Assembly (NCBI GenBank): GCA_947471105.1
Contig: CANIYB010000010.1
Span: 1-18,240, forward strand
Source of the DNA: Cytophagaceae bacterium
GTDB taxonomy: Bacteria > Bacteroidota > Bacteroidia > Cytophagales > Spirosomataceae
Reading direction: 5' to 3'
Length of the DNA: 18,240 nucleotides
Part shown: piece after piece, positions 1 to 6,017 of the stretch
Numbering within the stretch: the first letter of the stretch is position 1
How the letters are laid out: every line of letters begins with the position of its first letter
Translations under genes and position numbers: made by a program
The notes under the pieces: model-generated
What the model was told of the DNA's origin: nothing
What the model saw: only the letters and a program-made list of their open reading frames with translations
The model's database searches: none

Positions 1-720
1 CGTAGTTCAGCCCGTGAGACGGTCGCTCGTGTAGCGGCGGGTGCTTTGGCGAAAATGGTGCTAACTCAACTAGGTGTAAAAATTACTGCTTATGTATCCC
101 AAGTAGGTCATATGAAACTGGAGACGGCGGTCGAGCAGTTAGATTTGTCTTTAACTGAGTCAAATGCCGTTCGTTGCCCAGATCCAGTGTTGGCTGATAA
201 AATGTTTACGTACATTGATGACATTAGGAAACAAGGAGATTCTGTGGGTGGTGTTATATCGGCTTACATTACAGGATGTCCTGTGGGTTTAGGGGAGCCT
301 GTTTTTGATAAACTTCATGCGGAATTAGGAAAGGCGATGTTAAGCATCAATGCCGTAAAAGGATTTGAATATGGAAGTGGGTTTTCGGGAGTGGAATTAA
401 GAGGGTCGCAGCATAATGACATCATTGAAAAACAAGCAGATGGAAGTTTAAGGACGTTGACAAATCATTCAGGGGGTATCCAAGGAGGAATTTCAAATGG
501 CGAACCTATTTATTTTAGAGTTGCTTTCAAGCCGGTCGCTACCATCATGCAGGATCAAGACAGTGTGAATGAGACGGGTGATAAAATTACCGTTTCAGGA
601 AAAGGGAGGCATGATCCCTGCGTGGTTCCTAGGGCAGTTCCCATTGTGGAAGCCATGGCTGCCATCGTTTTGTTGGACTTTTACTTAAGGAATCAAGTGA
701 TTCAGATGCCACAAAAATGA
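1..720 (+). CDS. aroC: Chorismate synthase, 5'-truncated by the window edge
   Basis: Catalyses the last common step of aromatic amino acid synthesis, 5-enolpyruvylshikimate-3-phosphate to chorismate, using reduced FMN. The reading frame is open from base 1 (RSSARETVARVAAGA is read at the very start), so the true start lies upstream; the first internal TTG at 46 is not the start. About 239 of the usual roughly 350-370 residues are visible, the C-terminal two thirds. Family motifs seen: the SARET...RVAAGA segment, GSGFSGVELRGSQHND, NHSGGIQGGISNGEPI and GRHDPCVVPRAVPIVEAMAA, which bind FMN and substrate in known family members. The stop codon overlaps the tadA start as ATGA (717-720), which suggests translational coupling. 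Identity is very secure from the motifs; only the N-terminus is missing. Confidence 0.97.
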   Translation, partial: RSSARETVARVAAGALAKMVLTQLGVKITAYVSQVGHMKLETAVEQLDLSLTESNAVRCPDPVLADKMFTYIDDIRKQGDSVGGVISAYITGCPVGLGEPVFDKLHAELGKAMLSINAVKGFEYGSGFSGVELRGSQHNDIIEKQADGSLRTLTNHSGGIQGGISNGEPIYFRVAFKPVATIMQDQDSVNETGDKITVSGKGRHDPCVVPRAVPIVEAMAAIVLLDFYLRNQVIQMPQK

Positions 721-1157
721 CATTGGACGAAGATGCATATTACATGAGTTTAGCTTTAAAACAAGCTGAACGCGCATTGGAAGAGGAAGAAATTCCAGTG
801 GGTGCTGTGGTCGTATGCCAAGGAAAGATTGTGGCAAAAGCCTATAATCAGACTGAAATGCTGACCGACGTGACCGCACATGCTGAAATGTTGGCCATCA
901 CGTCTGCCGCTCAAACCATTGGGGCCAAATATTTAAAAGATTGCACGCTTTATGTGACGTTAGAACCGTGTTTGATGTGTGCTGGAGCCATTTATTGGTC
1001 TCAGTTGGGCCGATTAGTTTTCGGGGCATCGGAGGAAAAAAGAGGTTTTTTGAGTTTAGGGAAAGATGTTTTGCATCCCAAAACAAATGTAACCTCAGGA
1101 ATTTTAGCGGAAGAATCAGCTCTTTTATTAAAGGAGTTTTTTTCCATGCGGCGTTAA
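717..1157 (+). CDS. tadA: tRNA-specific adenosine deaminase (A34 to inosine)
   Basis: A 146-aa cytidine/deoxycytidylate deaminase-fold protein. In this family TadA converts adenosine-34 of tRNA-Arg(ACG) to inosine. The zinc and catalytic motif HAEM is at residues 55-58 (H55 ligand, E57 proton shuttle) and the second zinc motif PCLMCAGA at 84-91 (C85, C88). The IPVGAVVV strand (26-33) and the YVTLEPC strand are typical of TadA. Length matches the usual 145-170 aa. The start overlaps the aroC stop by 4 nt, so the two are probably co-transcribed and coupled. A broader nucleoside or guanine deaminase is the alternative, but the LEPCLMCAGAI context and the EEEIPVGAV N-terminus favour TadA. Confidence 0.93.
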   Translation: MTLDEDAYYMSLALKQAERALEEEEIPVGAVVVCQGKIVAKAYNQTEMLTDVTAHAEMLAITSAAQTIGAKYLKDCTLYVTLEPCLMCAGAIYWSQLGRLVFGASEEKRGFLSLGKDVLHPKTNVTSGILAEESALLLKEFFSMRR

Positions 1158-1174
1158 AAAAAAGGAGTTTTAAC

Positions 1175-1231
1175 ATGGTAGGATTATCAATGATTTGTAA
1201 TTTTATCTTTCAATCGTTTTTACCTAGGTAG
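1175..1231 (+). CDS. Possible 18-aa leader peptide upstream of superoxide dismutase
   Basis: A very short frame starting at ATG 1175 is preceded 7 nt upstream by AAAGGAG (1161-1167), a good Shine-Dalgarno sequence, which is unusual in Bacteroidota. It encodes MVGLSMICNFIFQSFLPR and ends with TAG at 1229-1231. Its last codons lie inside the palindrome TACCTAGGTA (1221-1230). No homology is recognised. It could be a regulatory leader for the downstream gene or simple chance in an A+T-rich gap; the purine run may just be the tail of tadA. Low confidence. Confidence 0.15.
   Translation: MVGLSMICNFIFQSFLPR
1221..1230. promoter_or_regulatory. 10-bp perfect palindrome upstream of superoxide dismutase
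   Basis: TACCTAGGTA is its own reverse complement and lies 39 bp before the superoxide dismutase start codon. The size and position suit an operator half-site or small dimeric repressor site. No perfect TAnnTTTG element is seen in the 112-bp gap; the nearest is TATCTTTC at 1204-1211 (7 of 8), which would place the palindrome just downstream of a start site. A 10-bp palindrome can occur by chance, so this is only a candidate. Confidence 0.25.
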
Positions 1232-1269
1232 AAATTTTTCTGCCCATTATAACATAAATAAATATTTAT

Positions 1270-1881
1270 ATGGCTTTTGAACTAGCACCCCTGCCTTTTG
1301 CAAACAATGCATTAGAGCCTAATTTTGACGCTTTGACGATGGAGATCCACCATGATCGCCACCATAATGCCTATGTCACCAATTTAAATGCAGCCGTGAC
1401 AGGTACTCCATTAGAAGGAAAAACGTTGTTGGAATTATTTTCAACAATATCCACCCTAGCACCTGCCGTACGAAATAACGGCGGCGGACATTATAACCAT
1501 GATTTGTTTTGGAATATTTTATCTCCTGCGGGTGGAGGCGCGCCTGTTGGTACTTTAGGAAAAGCAATCGATGCTAAATTTGGTTCATTTGATGCCTTTA
1601 AGGAAGAATTCAAAAAAGCATCTATTACTCGTTTTGGTTCAGGCTGGGCTTGGTTAGTGGCCCAAAAAGACGGTTCAGTGGCTGTTTCTTCTACACCCAA
1701 CCAAGATAATCCTTTGATGGACGTGGCGGATGTAAAAGGGTTCCCTGTGATTGGATTAGATGTTTGGGAACACGCTTATTATTTAAAGTTTCAAAATAAA
1801 CGTCCGGATTATGTAGACGCATTTTGGAATGTAGTGGATTGGAATAAGGCGGAAGCGCGTTATTTAGCCGCTCAGAAATAA
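1270..1881 (+). CDS. sodA: Superoxide dismutase, Mn/Fe family (Mn-type residues)
   Basis: A 203-aa cytoplasmic enzyme (no signal peptide) that dismutates superoxide to oxygen and hydrogen peroxide. The four metal ligands are visible: H27 in MEIHHDRHH, H77 in GGGHYNHDLFW, and D164 and H168 in DVWEHAYY. The residues used to tell metal types apart point to manganese: glycine at 73 (where iron enzymes carry Gln) and Gln145 in STPNQDNPLM (where iron enzymes carry Ala/His). Bacteroidota enzymes of this family can be cambialistic, so metal use is inferred. It is monocistronic: a 112-bp gap precedes it and a hairpin terminator follows 8 nt after the stop. ATG 1270 gives the standard N-terminus (AFELAPLPF), and no SD sequence is present. 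Confidence 0.96.
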   Translation: MAFELAPLPFANNALEPNFDALTMEIHHDRHHNAYVTNLNAAVTGTPLEGKTLLELFSTISTLAPAVRNNGGGHYNHDLFWNILSPAGGGAPVGTLGKAIDAKFGSFDAFKEEFKKASITRFGSGWAWLVAQKDGSVAVSSTPNQDNPLMDVADVKGFPVIGLDVWEHAYYLKFQNKRPDYVDAFWNVVDWNKAEARYLAAQK

Positions 1882-1888
1882 ATTTTTA

Positions 1889-1919
1889 GGGAGAGATTTT
1901 AAATTCTCTCCCTTTTTTT
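1889..1919 (+). terminator. Rho-independent terminator after superoxide dismutase
   Basis: Stem GGGAGAGA (1889-1896) pairs with TCTCTCCC (1905-1912) across an 8-nt A+T loop and is followed by seven T residues (1913-1919). It starts 8 nt after the stop codon. Confidence 0.85.
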
Positions 1920-1927
1920 GATTTCAG

Positions 1928-1959
1928 TTTTGCAATATACCTTCCATTTCGTATTTTTG
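1928..1959 (+). promoter_or_regulatory. Bacteroidota-type promoter for tRNA-His
   Basis: The -33 element TTTTG (1928-1932) is followed after 19 bp by TATTTTTG (1952-1959), a perfect match to TAnnTTTG, the -7 element of the Bacteroidota primary sigma factor. Transcription would begin about 5 nt before the mature tRNA. The best promoter in the window because both boxes and the spacing fit. Confidence 0.72.
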
Positions 1960-1970
1960 CAGTCCTAAAT

Positions 1971-2048
1971 GGCGGTTGTAGCTCAGTTGGTTAGAGTAGG
2001 CGTTTGTGGTGCGCTTGGTCGTGGGTTCGAGTCCCATCATCCGCCCCA
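1971..2048 (+). tRNA. tRNA-His (anticodon GTG), CCA encoded
   Basis: A full cloverleaf can be drawn. Acceptor GCGGTTG (1972-1978) pairs with CATCCGC apart from one U-U mismatch at position 5:68. D-arm GCTC/GAGT, anticodon stem GGCGT/GCGCT with loop TTGTGGT and anticodon GTG at 2006-2008, T-arm GTGGG-TTCGAGT-CCCAT. The extra 5' G (G-1, base 1971) opposite C73 is the identity mark of tRNA-His, and CCA is encoded at 2046-2048. It stands alone between its own promoter and terminator. Confidence 0.95.
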
Positions 2049-2062
2049 TTTTAGAAAAGGAG

Positions 2063-2091
2063 AGTCCCGGTAGCAATGCTGGGACTTTTTT
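2063..2091 (+). terminator. Terminator of the tRNA-His unit
   Basis: AGTCCC (2063-2068) pairs with GGGACT (2081-2086); inside, AGC/GCT can add three pairs after a small bulge. Six T residues (2086-2091) follow. It ends only 15 nt before the next start codon. Confidence 0.75.
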
Positions 2092-2106
2092 ATTAAACTT
2101 GTAGAT

Positions 2107-2742
2107 ATGAATCCCGTTTTTCTAAAGCGTTTTTTGATGGTATTGTATGCAGCTGGCTTAGTTGGTATGCATATCCCTGCCACTCAAAATTTATTCATTT
2201 CATTGGTGCCTTTAAACCTTTGGTTTACTGCATTTATTTGTATTTTCTATCATCCAAGGCCTTCCTTGAGCACTTATTTGGTTTTATTATTTATTGCGAT
2301 AGCTGCTTGGTTAGTCGAGGTTCAAGGGGTTCGAACGGGTTTAATTTTTGGAAGTTATAGTTACGGAAATACATTGGGATTGAAGTTGGCAGATGTGCCG
2401 ATCACCATCGGATTGAATTGGATAATTTTATTAATGAGTACAAATGCCGTGGTGGAAGAATGGAATGCAGGGGGTAAAATAGGGAAGGCGGCTTTGGGTG
2501 CCGGATTAATGACAGTATTGGATTTATTGATTGAGCCAGTGGCGGTTCATTTTGATTTTTGGCATTGGTCGAATGTCCAAGTACCTGTTCAAAATTTTGT
2601 AGGTTGGTGGGTTCTTAGTTTTTTCTTTCAATATGTATATCAGTCGGGCCCATGGCCTTCAAAGTCTAGTCTTTTCCGATTAATTGCATTGCTCCAATTT
2701 TTGTTTTTCTTAGGACATTGGCTCTTATTGCAATTTTTTTGA
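2107..2742 (+). CDS. Carotenoid biosynthesis membrane protein, CruF/DUF422 family
   Basis: A 211-aa polytopic inner-membrane protein with about six or seven hydrophobic segments (about 8-25, 30-48, 57-72, 99-116, 127-145, 164-178, 190-210). Conserved blocks of the Caroten_synth (DUF422) family are visible: EVQGVRTGLIFGSYSYG (71-87) with E71, LGLKLADVPITIGLNW (90-105), DLLIEPVAVHFDFWHW (139-154) and VQNFVGWW (161-168). Characterised members such as CruF add water across the psi end of a carotene (1',2'-hydratase), a step towards flexixanthin, myxol or bacterioruberin-type pigments; the exact substrate here is inferred. The next gene is a light/B12-type MerR regulator, fitting control of pigment synthesis. 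There is almost no room for its own leader: ATG lies 15 nt after the tRNA terminator, with an imperfect TAnnTTTG match (TAAACTTG, 2094-2101). No other carotenoid gene lies in the window. Confidence 0.85.
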   Translation: MNPVFLKRFLMVLYAAGLVGMHIPATQNLFISLVPLNLWFTAFICIFYHPRPSLSTYLVLLFIAIAAWLVEVQGVRTGLIFGSYSYGNTLGLKLADVPITIGLNWIILLMSTNAVVEEWNAGGKIGKAALGAGLMTVLDLLIEPVAVHFDFWHWSNVQVPVQNFVGWWVLSFFFQYVYQSGPWPSKSSLFRLIALLQFLFFLGHWLLLQFF

Positions 2743-2757
2743 TTTTAAACATTTTTG
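2728..2757 (+). promoter_or_regulatory. Weak candidate promoter for the CarH-like regulator
   Basis: TTG (2728-2730) and CATTTTTG (2750-2757, 7 of 8 bases of TAnnTTTG) are separated by 19 bp, the usual Bacteroidota spacing. The -33 box lies inside the end of the carotenoid gene. If real, the transcript would start around 2764 and the tandem 11-bp repeats would lie just downstream, where a bound repressor would block it. Confidence 0.35.
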
Positions 2758-2771
2758 ATTGAAATCGGTTT

Positions 2772-2793
2772 ACACATTTTAAATACATTTTAA
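2772..2793 (+). repeat. Tandem 11-bp direct repeat, candidate operator of the MerR/B12 regulator
   Basis: ACACATTTTAA (2772-2782) is followed head to tail by ATACATTTTAA (2783-2793), identical at 10 of 11 positions, ending 6 nt before the ATG at 2800. CarH-type repressors studied in other bacteria bind tandem 11-bp direct repeats through several MerR heads of a tetramer, so this suits autoregulation. The sequence is A+T-rich, so chance is possible, and no third copy in register is seen. Confidence 0.4.
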
Positions 2794-2799
2794 TATTTT

Positions 2800-3684
2800 A
2801 TGAGTTCCTATTCAATAAAAGATTTAGAGCATTTAAGTGGAATTAAAGCACATACTTTACGAATATGGGAACAGCGCTATGGAATTTTAAATCCTTGTCG
2901 GAGTGAGACCAACATCCGGTCATATGGCGATATAGAATTAAAATTAGTTTTGAACATAGCTTTATTACAAGATAAGGGAGGATTTAAGATTTCTGAAATT
3001 GCCAAGATGTCAGATGATGATATCTTTAATCATATACTTTCCCTTTCGCAAGGCGAACTAGATTATCCCGAGCAGATTCAAGCGCTGACGATAGCCATGT
3101 TGGATTTGGACGAGTACAAGTTTCAGCAATTGACCGAAAACATAGTCAAAAAGCAAGGATTTGAGAGCTATATCTTGAATATCATTCACCCTTTTATGCG
3201 AAGATTAGGTACTCTTTGGCTTTCGGGTTCTGTCGGTCCTGCGCAGGAGCATTTTATTAGTCACCTGATCCGCCAAAAAGTAATTGCGGCCATTGATGCT
3301 CAAGACCTTAAATTGAAGCCCAACTCTAAAAAGTTTTTATTATACCTTCCTGAAGGCGAATTGCATGAAATAGGAATATTATTTGCTAACTACATTTTAA
3401 GAGCTCGAAAACATTCTGTGGTTTATCTGGGACAGTCTTTGCCATATGAGGAATTAATATTAGCCTATAAAATTCATCAGCCTGACTACATATTTTCTGT
3501 TTTTACGAGTGAACCTCATGTAGATTTGATTGACAACTATTTAGCTAGGATGGGTCAGGATTTGCCTAATAGTAAAATTGTTTTGACAGGATACCAGGTA
3601 CTCCAGCCATCATGTCAGGTCTCTGACAAGATACAATTGATGTGGGATTTTGAGTCTCTAATTAGTTTAGCGGATAACGCTTAG
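2800..3684 (+). CDS. MerR-family regulator with cobalamin-binding domain (CarH/LitR-like)
   Basis: A 294-aa predicted cytoplasmic transcription factor. Residues 4-70 form a MerR winged helix (YSIKDLEHLSG, then HTLRIWEQRYGIL at 18-30). Residues about 80-165 fit the four-helix bundle of B12 photoreceptors and carry the W-x9-E-H motif (W140, E150, H151), which caps the adenosyl group in CarH. Residues about 175-290 form the Rossmann-like B12 domain with ExHxxG (E187, H189, G192); H189 is the expected cobalt ligand. S213 fits the following SxL motif, while the usual GG is G-Y (264-265). Known CarH proteins repress carotenoid genes in the dark as adenosylcobalamin tetramers and release DNA in light. 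Position beside a CruF-family gene supports that role; light sensing here is inferred. The 3' end overlaps the opposing manC by 4 nt. Confidence 0.88.
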   Translation: MSSYSIKDLEHLSGIKAHTLRIWEQRYGILNPCRSETNIRSYGDIELKLVLNIALLQDKGGFKISEIAKMSDDDIFNHILSLSQGELDYPEQIQALTIAMLDLDEYKFQQLTENIVKKQGFESYILNIIHPFMRRLGTLWLSGSVGPAQEHFISHLIRQKVIAAIDAQDLKLKPNSKKFLLYLPEGELHEIGILFANYILRARKHSVVYLGQSLPYEELILAYKIHQPDYIFSVFTSEPHVDLIDNYLARMGQDLPNSKIVLTGYQVLQPSCQVSDKIQLMWDFESLISLADNA

Positions 3685-4745
3685 CTGAATTCTATGCCCA
3701 CTTTAGTGGCTTCCTCTACAAATAATTTCACCTGTTGCTCTTGTTCTTTAGGACAAATCATTAAGGCATTTCCATGCTCCGCCACAATGTAATTTTGCAA
3801 TCCATGAATGACTACTAATTTATGATGCGGCGTTTTAATGATGCATTTTTCGGTGTCAAAAATGAGTACTTTCCCTTCAATCACATTTTGTTTTTCGTCC
3901 TTTTCCTTGATCTCATAAAGTGATTTCCAGGTGCCTAGATCGGACCAACCAATATCCGAAAGAATGACTTTGACATTTTGAGCTTTTTCCATGATGCCGT
4001 TGTCAACGGAAATACTTTTGCAAACCCCATAAACTTTTCGAATAAATTCTTCTTCTTGGTCAGTATAATAGGCATTTGATCCCTCTTCAAACTGTTCGGC
4101 CATACGTGATAGCTGCTTTTCTAATTCTTTTTTGAAAGTCGGAATGCTAAAAACAAATATGCCTGCATTCCATACATAATCGCCACTATCTAAAAATGCT
4201 TCGGCTAATTCAACGTTCGGCTTTTCCGTAAATGTTTTAACCATTTTCGCTACTTCGGCACTGGGTTGATACTGAATATATCCATAACCGGTATCTGGCC
4301 GGGTGGGTACAATTCCTAAAGTGACCAAATGAGATTCGGATGCGGCATCCAAAGCTTCTTTAATACGTGAGATAAATGCATCTTCTTTTAGGATTACATG
4401 GTCTGCAGGTGCTACAATCAATTTTGCCTTTGGATGCTTTTTGCCAATTTTATAGGCTGCATAGGCAATGCAAGGAGCGGTATTTCTTCTTTGAGGCTCT
4501 TTGAGAATTTGATCAGCATGTAAATAAGGGAGTTGCTCTTTCACTAAATCTGCAAATTCACTACTAGTAACTACATATATATTTTCTTTCGGAATGAGTC
4601 CCTCAAAACGCTCGGCGGTTTGTTGGAGCATCGTTTTTCCTACCCCAAGGACGTCATGAAATTGCTTTGGGTTTGCACTTCTGCTGATAGGCCAAAAGCG
4701 AGTTCCGATTCCCCCCGCCATAATAATTAAGAACGTATTTTTCAT
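3681..4745 (-). CDS. manC: Mannose-1-phosphate guanylyltransferase
   Basis: A 354-aa cytoplasmic nucleotidyltransferase that makes GDP-mannose from GTP and mannose-1-phosphate, the donor for mannose, fucose and related sugars in surface polysaccharide. The nucleotide-binding signature GGIGTRFWPISR (11-22) with PKQF (26-29) is intact, followed by FTEKPN, YVWNAGIFVF and WSDLGTW, all typical of this family. It is the short form, without the C-terminal phosphomannose isomerase domain seen in bifunctional enzymes of about 470 aa. It begins 1 nt after the stop of the upstream DUF3089 gene on the same strand, so the two form an operon. Its last 4 bases overlap the end of the convergent MerR gene (TTAG at 3681-3684), leaving no room for a separate terminator. 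Confidence 0.94.
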   Translation of the reverse strand: MKNTFLIIMAGGIGTRFWPISRSANPKQFHDVLGVGKTMLQQTAERFEGLIPKENIYVVTSSEFADLVKEQLPYLHADQILKEPQRRNTAPCIAYAAYKIGKKHPKAKLIVAPADHVILKEDAFISRIKEALDAASESHLVTLGIVPTRPDTGYGYIQYQPSAEVAKMVKTFTEKPNVELAEAFLDSGDYVWNAGIFVFSIPTFKKELEKQLSRMAEQFEEGSNAYYTDQEEEFIRKVYGVCKSISVDNGIMEKAQNVKVILSDIGWSDLGTWKSLYEIKEKDEKQNVIEGKVLIFDTEKCIIKTPHHKLVVIHGLQNYIVAEHGNALMICPKEQEQQVKLFVEEATKVGIEFS

Positions 4746-4746
4746 A

Positions 4747-5793
4747 TTAGTGCTTTTGGCTCATGAATGCATCTACTCGGGCTTTTGCATTTTCTCGAAT
4801 AGGAGCATAAAAAAGGTTTAAATCAGCTTTGTGCCAATTTTTTAAATGAACAAACTTCCGACCAAAAACATAAGGCGTATTGGTCCATAATACCCCCAGA
4901 TGATTTTGTGCATCCGCAAAATTTTTGACCCATTTGAATCCATAGGATACACCACCTGGATTTAATTCTTTTGCGGCAAATTTGTCGTCTAATGTCCAAG
5001 TTAATGGATTTGTGGAGACTAGTTCGGTTGGGGTATTGGGATGCCAATCGGGTAAATAACCTTGTAAAAATGTGGTATAAGCGATAAAACAACCTGTTTG
5101 GGTTGAGTTTTCACAGGGTTTAATGTGTTGAAATATATTTTTCGGTGTAGCAATTCCGATGATATAGGCGGAAACTAATTGCTTTTGAAGCTCTTTTCCA
5201 TCAAAAAATTCTTGCAAGAGCCTTGTCGCATGAACGGTCCCTTGACTATGTGAGGCAATAATGATGGGCCTTCCTTCATTAAAATGCGACATATAATAAA
5301 GGAATGCTTTCTTTACGTCAGAATAAGCTAAGTCCAGAGCGGCTGCTTTATCCTCTTTAAAGGATGTAACAAAAGCATGGTAATGAGCCTGTCGATAGCG
5401 AGGAGCGTAGATTCGACCGGCCGCATTAAAAATGGTGGCTTGATTTAAAATGGTGGTACTATCTACAAGGGCATTCAAATAGGCATCGCTAAATGTAGCA
5501 TTCCACTTGAATTCATTTGTGGGTTCGTAGGTTAATATTGTTGGATGTATGAAAAAAACATCCGCTTTAGCTAAAGCTTGTTCATCCTGAAAGGGCGATC
5601 CTTTGGGAACTCGATCGGCCGCATCCTTTTTTGAAGGTAGGGCTGCCCAATTATTTACATCTGCATAGTCTGATTCTGGAGGCGCCGGAGAATCTTTCCA
5701 GCGCACCTGCAGTGTCACGGGGGTACTGGATTTGCAATTTTGTAAGGTCAACGTGATTGAACAAACGATTAAACACAGATAAAAATTTCTCAT
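4747..5793 (-). CDS. DUF3089 alpha/beta-hydrolase-like lipoprotein
   Basis: A 348-aa protein of the DUF3089 family (function unknown; alpha/beta-hydrolase fold). A hydrophobic N-terminus (residues 3-18) ends in LTLQNC with C20 as a likely lipid-attached cysteine; the box is loose (Q-N before Cys), as is tolerated in Bacteroidota, and a K at +2 follows. A nucleophile-elbow motif SHSQG places Ser183 as catalytic candidate. The C-terminal block WHKADLNLFYAPIRENAKAR (320-339), with H321 and D324, is a conserved stretch of the family and may supply the His. FFIHPT (80-85) is the family's N-terminal block. Probably an envelope hydrolase (esterase or lipase-like), substrate unknown. It is the first gene of a two-gene unit with manC, which hints at a link to envelope polysaccharide, but this is inference. 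Confidence 0.85.
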   Translation of the reverse strand: MRNFYLCLIVCSITLTLQNCKSSTPVTLQVRWKDSPAPPESDYADVNNWAALPSKKDAADRVPKGSPFQDEQALAKADVFFIHPTILTYEPTNEFKWNATFSDAYLNALVDSTTILNQATIFNAAGRIYAPRYRQAHYHAFVTSFKEDKAAALDLAYSDVKKAFLYYMSHFNEGRPIIIASHSQGTVHATRLLQEFFDGKELQKQLVSAYIIGIATPKNIFQHIKPCENSTQTGCFIAYTTFLQGYLPDWHPNTPTELVSTNPLTWTLDDKFAAKELNPGGVSYGFKWVKNFADAQNHLGVLWTNTPYVFGRKFVHLKNWHKADLNLFYAPIRENAKARVDAFMSQKH

Positions 5794-5810
5794 TGAGCAA
5801 TATTAATAAA

Positions 5811-5818
5811 CAAATGTA
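5811..5818 (-). promoter_or_regulatory. -7 promoter element for the DUF3089-manC operon
   Basis: On the minus strand TACATTTG is a perfect TAnnTTTG match, 17 bp before the start codon at 5793, predicting a leader of about 10 nt. A TTTG lies further upstream (5845-5848 in plus coordinates) but its spacing of about 26 bp is longer than usual, so only the -7 box is supported. Confidence 0.45.
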
Positions 5819-5861
5819 AGAAGAAAAGAGGCCTTTTTATATATCAAAAAACAGATAGATT

Positions 5862-5871
5862 GGTTATAACC
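5862..5871. promoter_or_regulatory. 10-bp palindrome in the divergent promoter region
   Basis: GGTTATAACC is a perfect palindrome near the middle of the 224-bp gap between the divergent DUF3089-manC operon and the TonB-dependent receptor gene. It could be a shared operator; chance is also possible. Confidence 0.2.
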
Positions 5872-5958
5872 TTTAAAAATCATGTTTTGAAATAAAAATA
5901 TTTTCTTAAAAATTTGCAATTTTTTGATACAACAAGTGGCCATTACATAAATCTTACG

Positions 5959-5966
5959 TAGCTTTG
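5959..5966 (+). promoter_or_regulatory. -7 promoter element for the TonB-dependent receptor
   Basis: TAGCTTTG matches TAnnTTTG exactly and lies 51 bp before ATG 6018, giving a leader of about 45 nt. No convincing TTG box is seen about 19 bp upstream; GTGG is at that position. The leader is very A+T-rich, as in many strongly translated Bacteroidota genes. Confidence 0.55.
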
Positions 5967-6017
5967 TTGCAAAAGTGTAACCTAATAATCAAAATAAGTA
6001 ATTAAAAAATCTTCATT

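Noticed and set aside
46..48. TTG at 46 as the start of chorismate synthase
   Set aside because: The frame is open to base 1 and encodes conserved residues (SARET...RVAAGA) before it; the gene is truncated by the window edge.
1130..1171. Direct repeat AAAGGAGTTTT at 1130-1140 and 1161-1171
   Set aside because: Short, A-rich, one copy is inside tadA, and no further copies are seen; probably chance.
898..1176. Open frame antisense to tadA
   Set aside because: No family resemblance, and it lies fully opposite a clear gene; the same holds for the other antisense frames in superoxide dismutase, uvrA, the hydrolase, the CCG subunit and psd.
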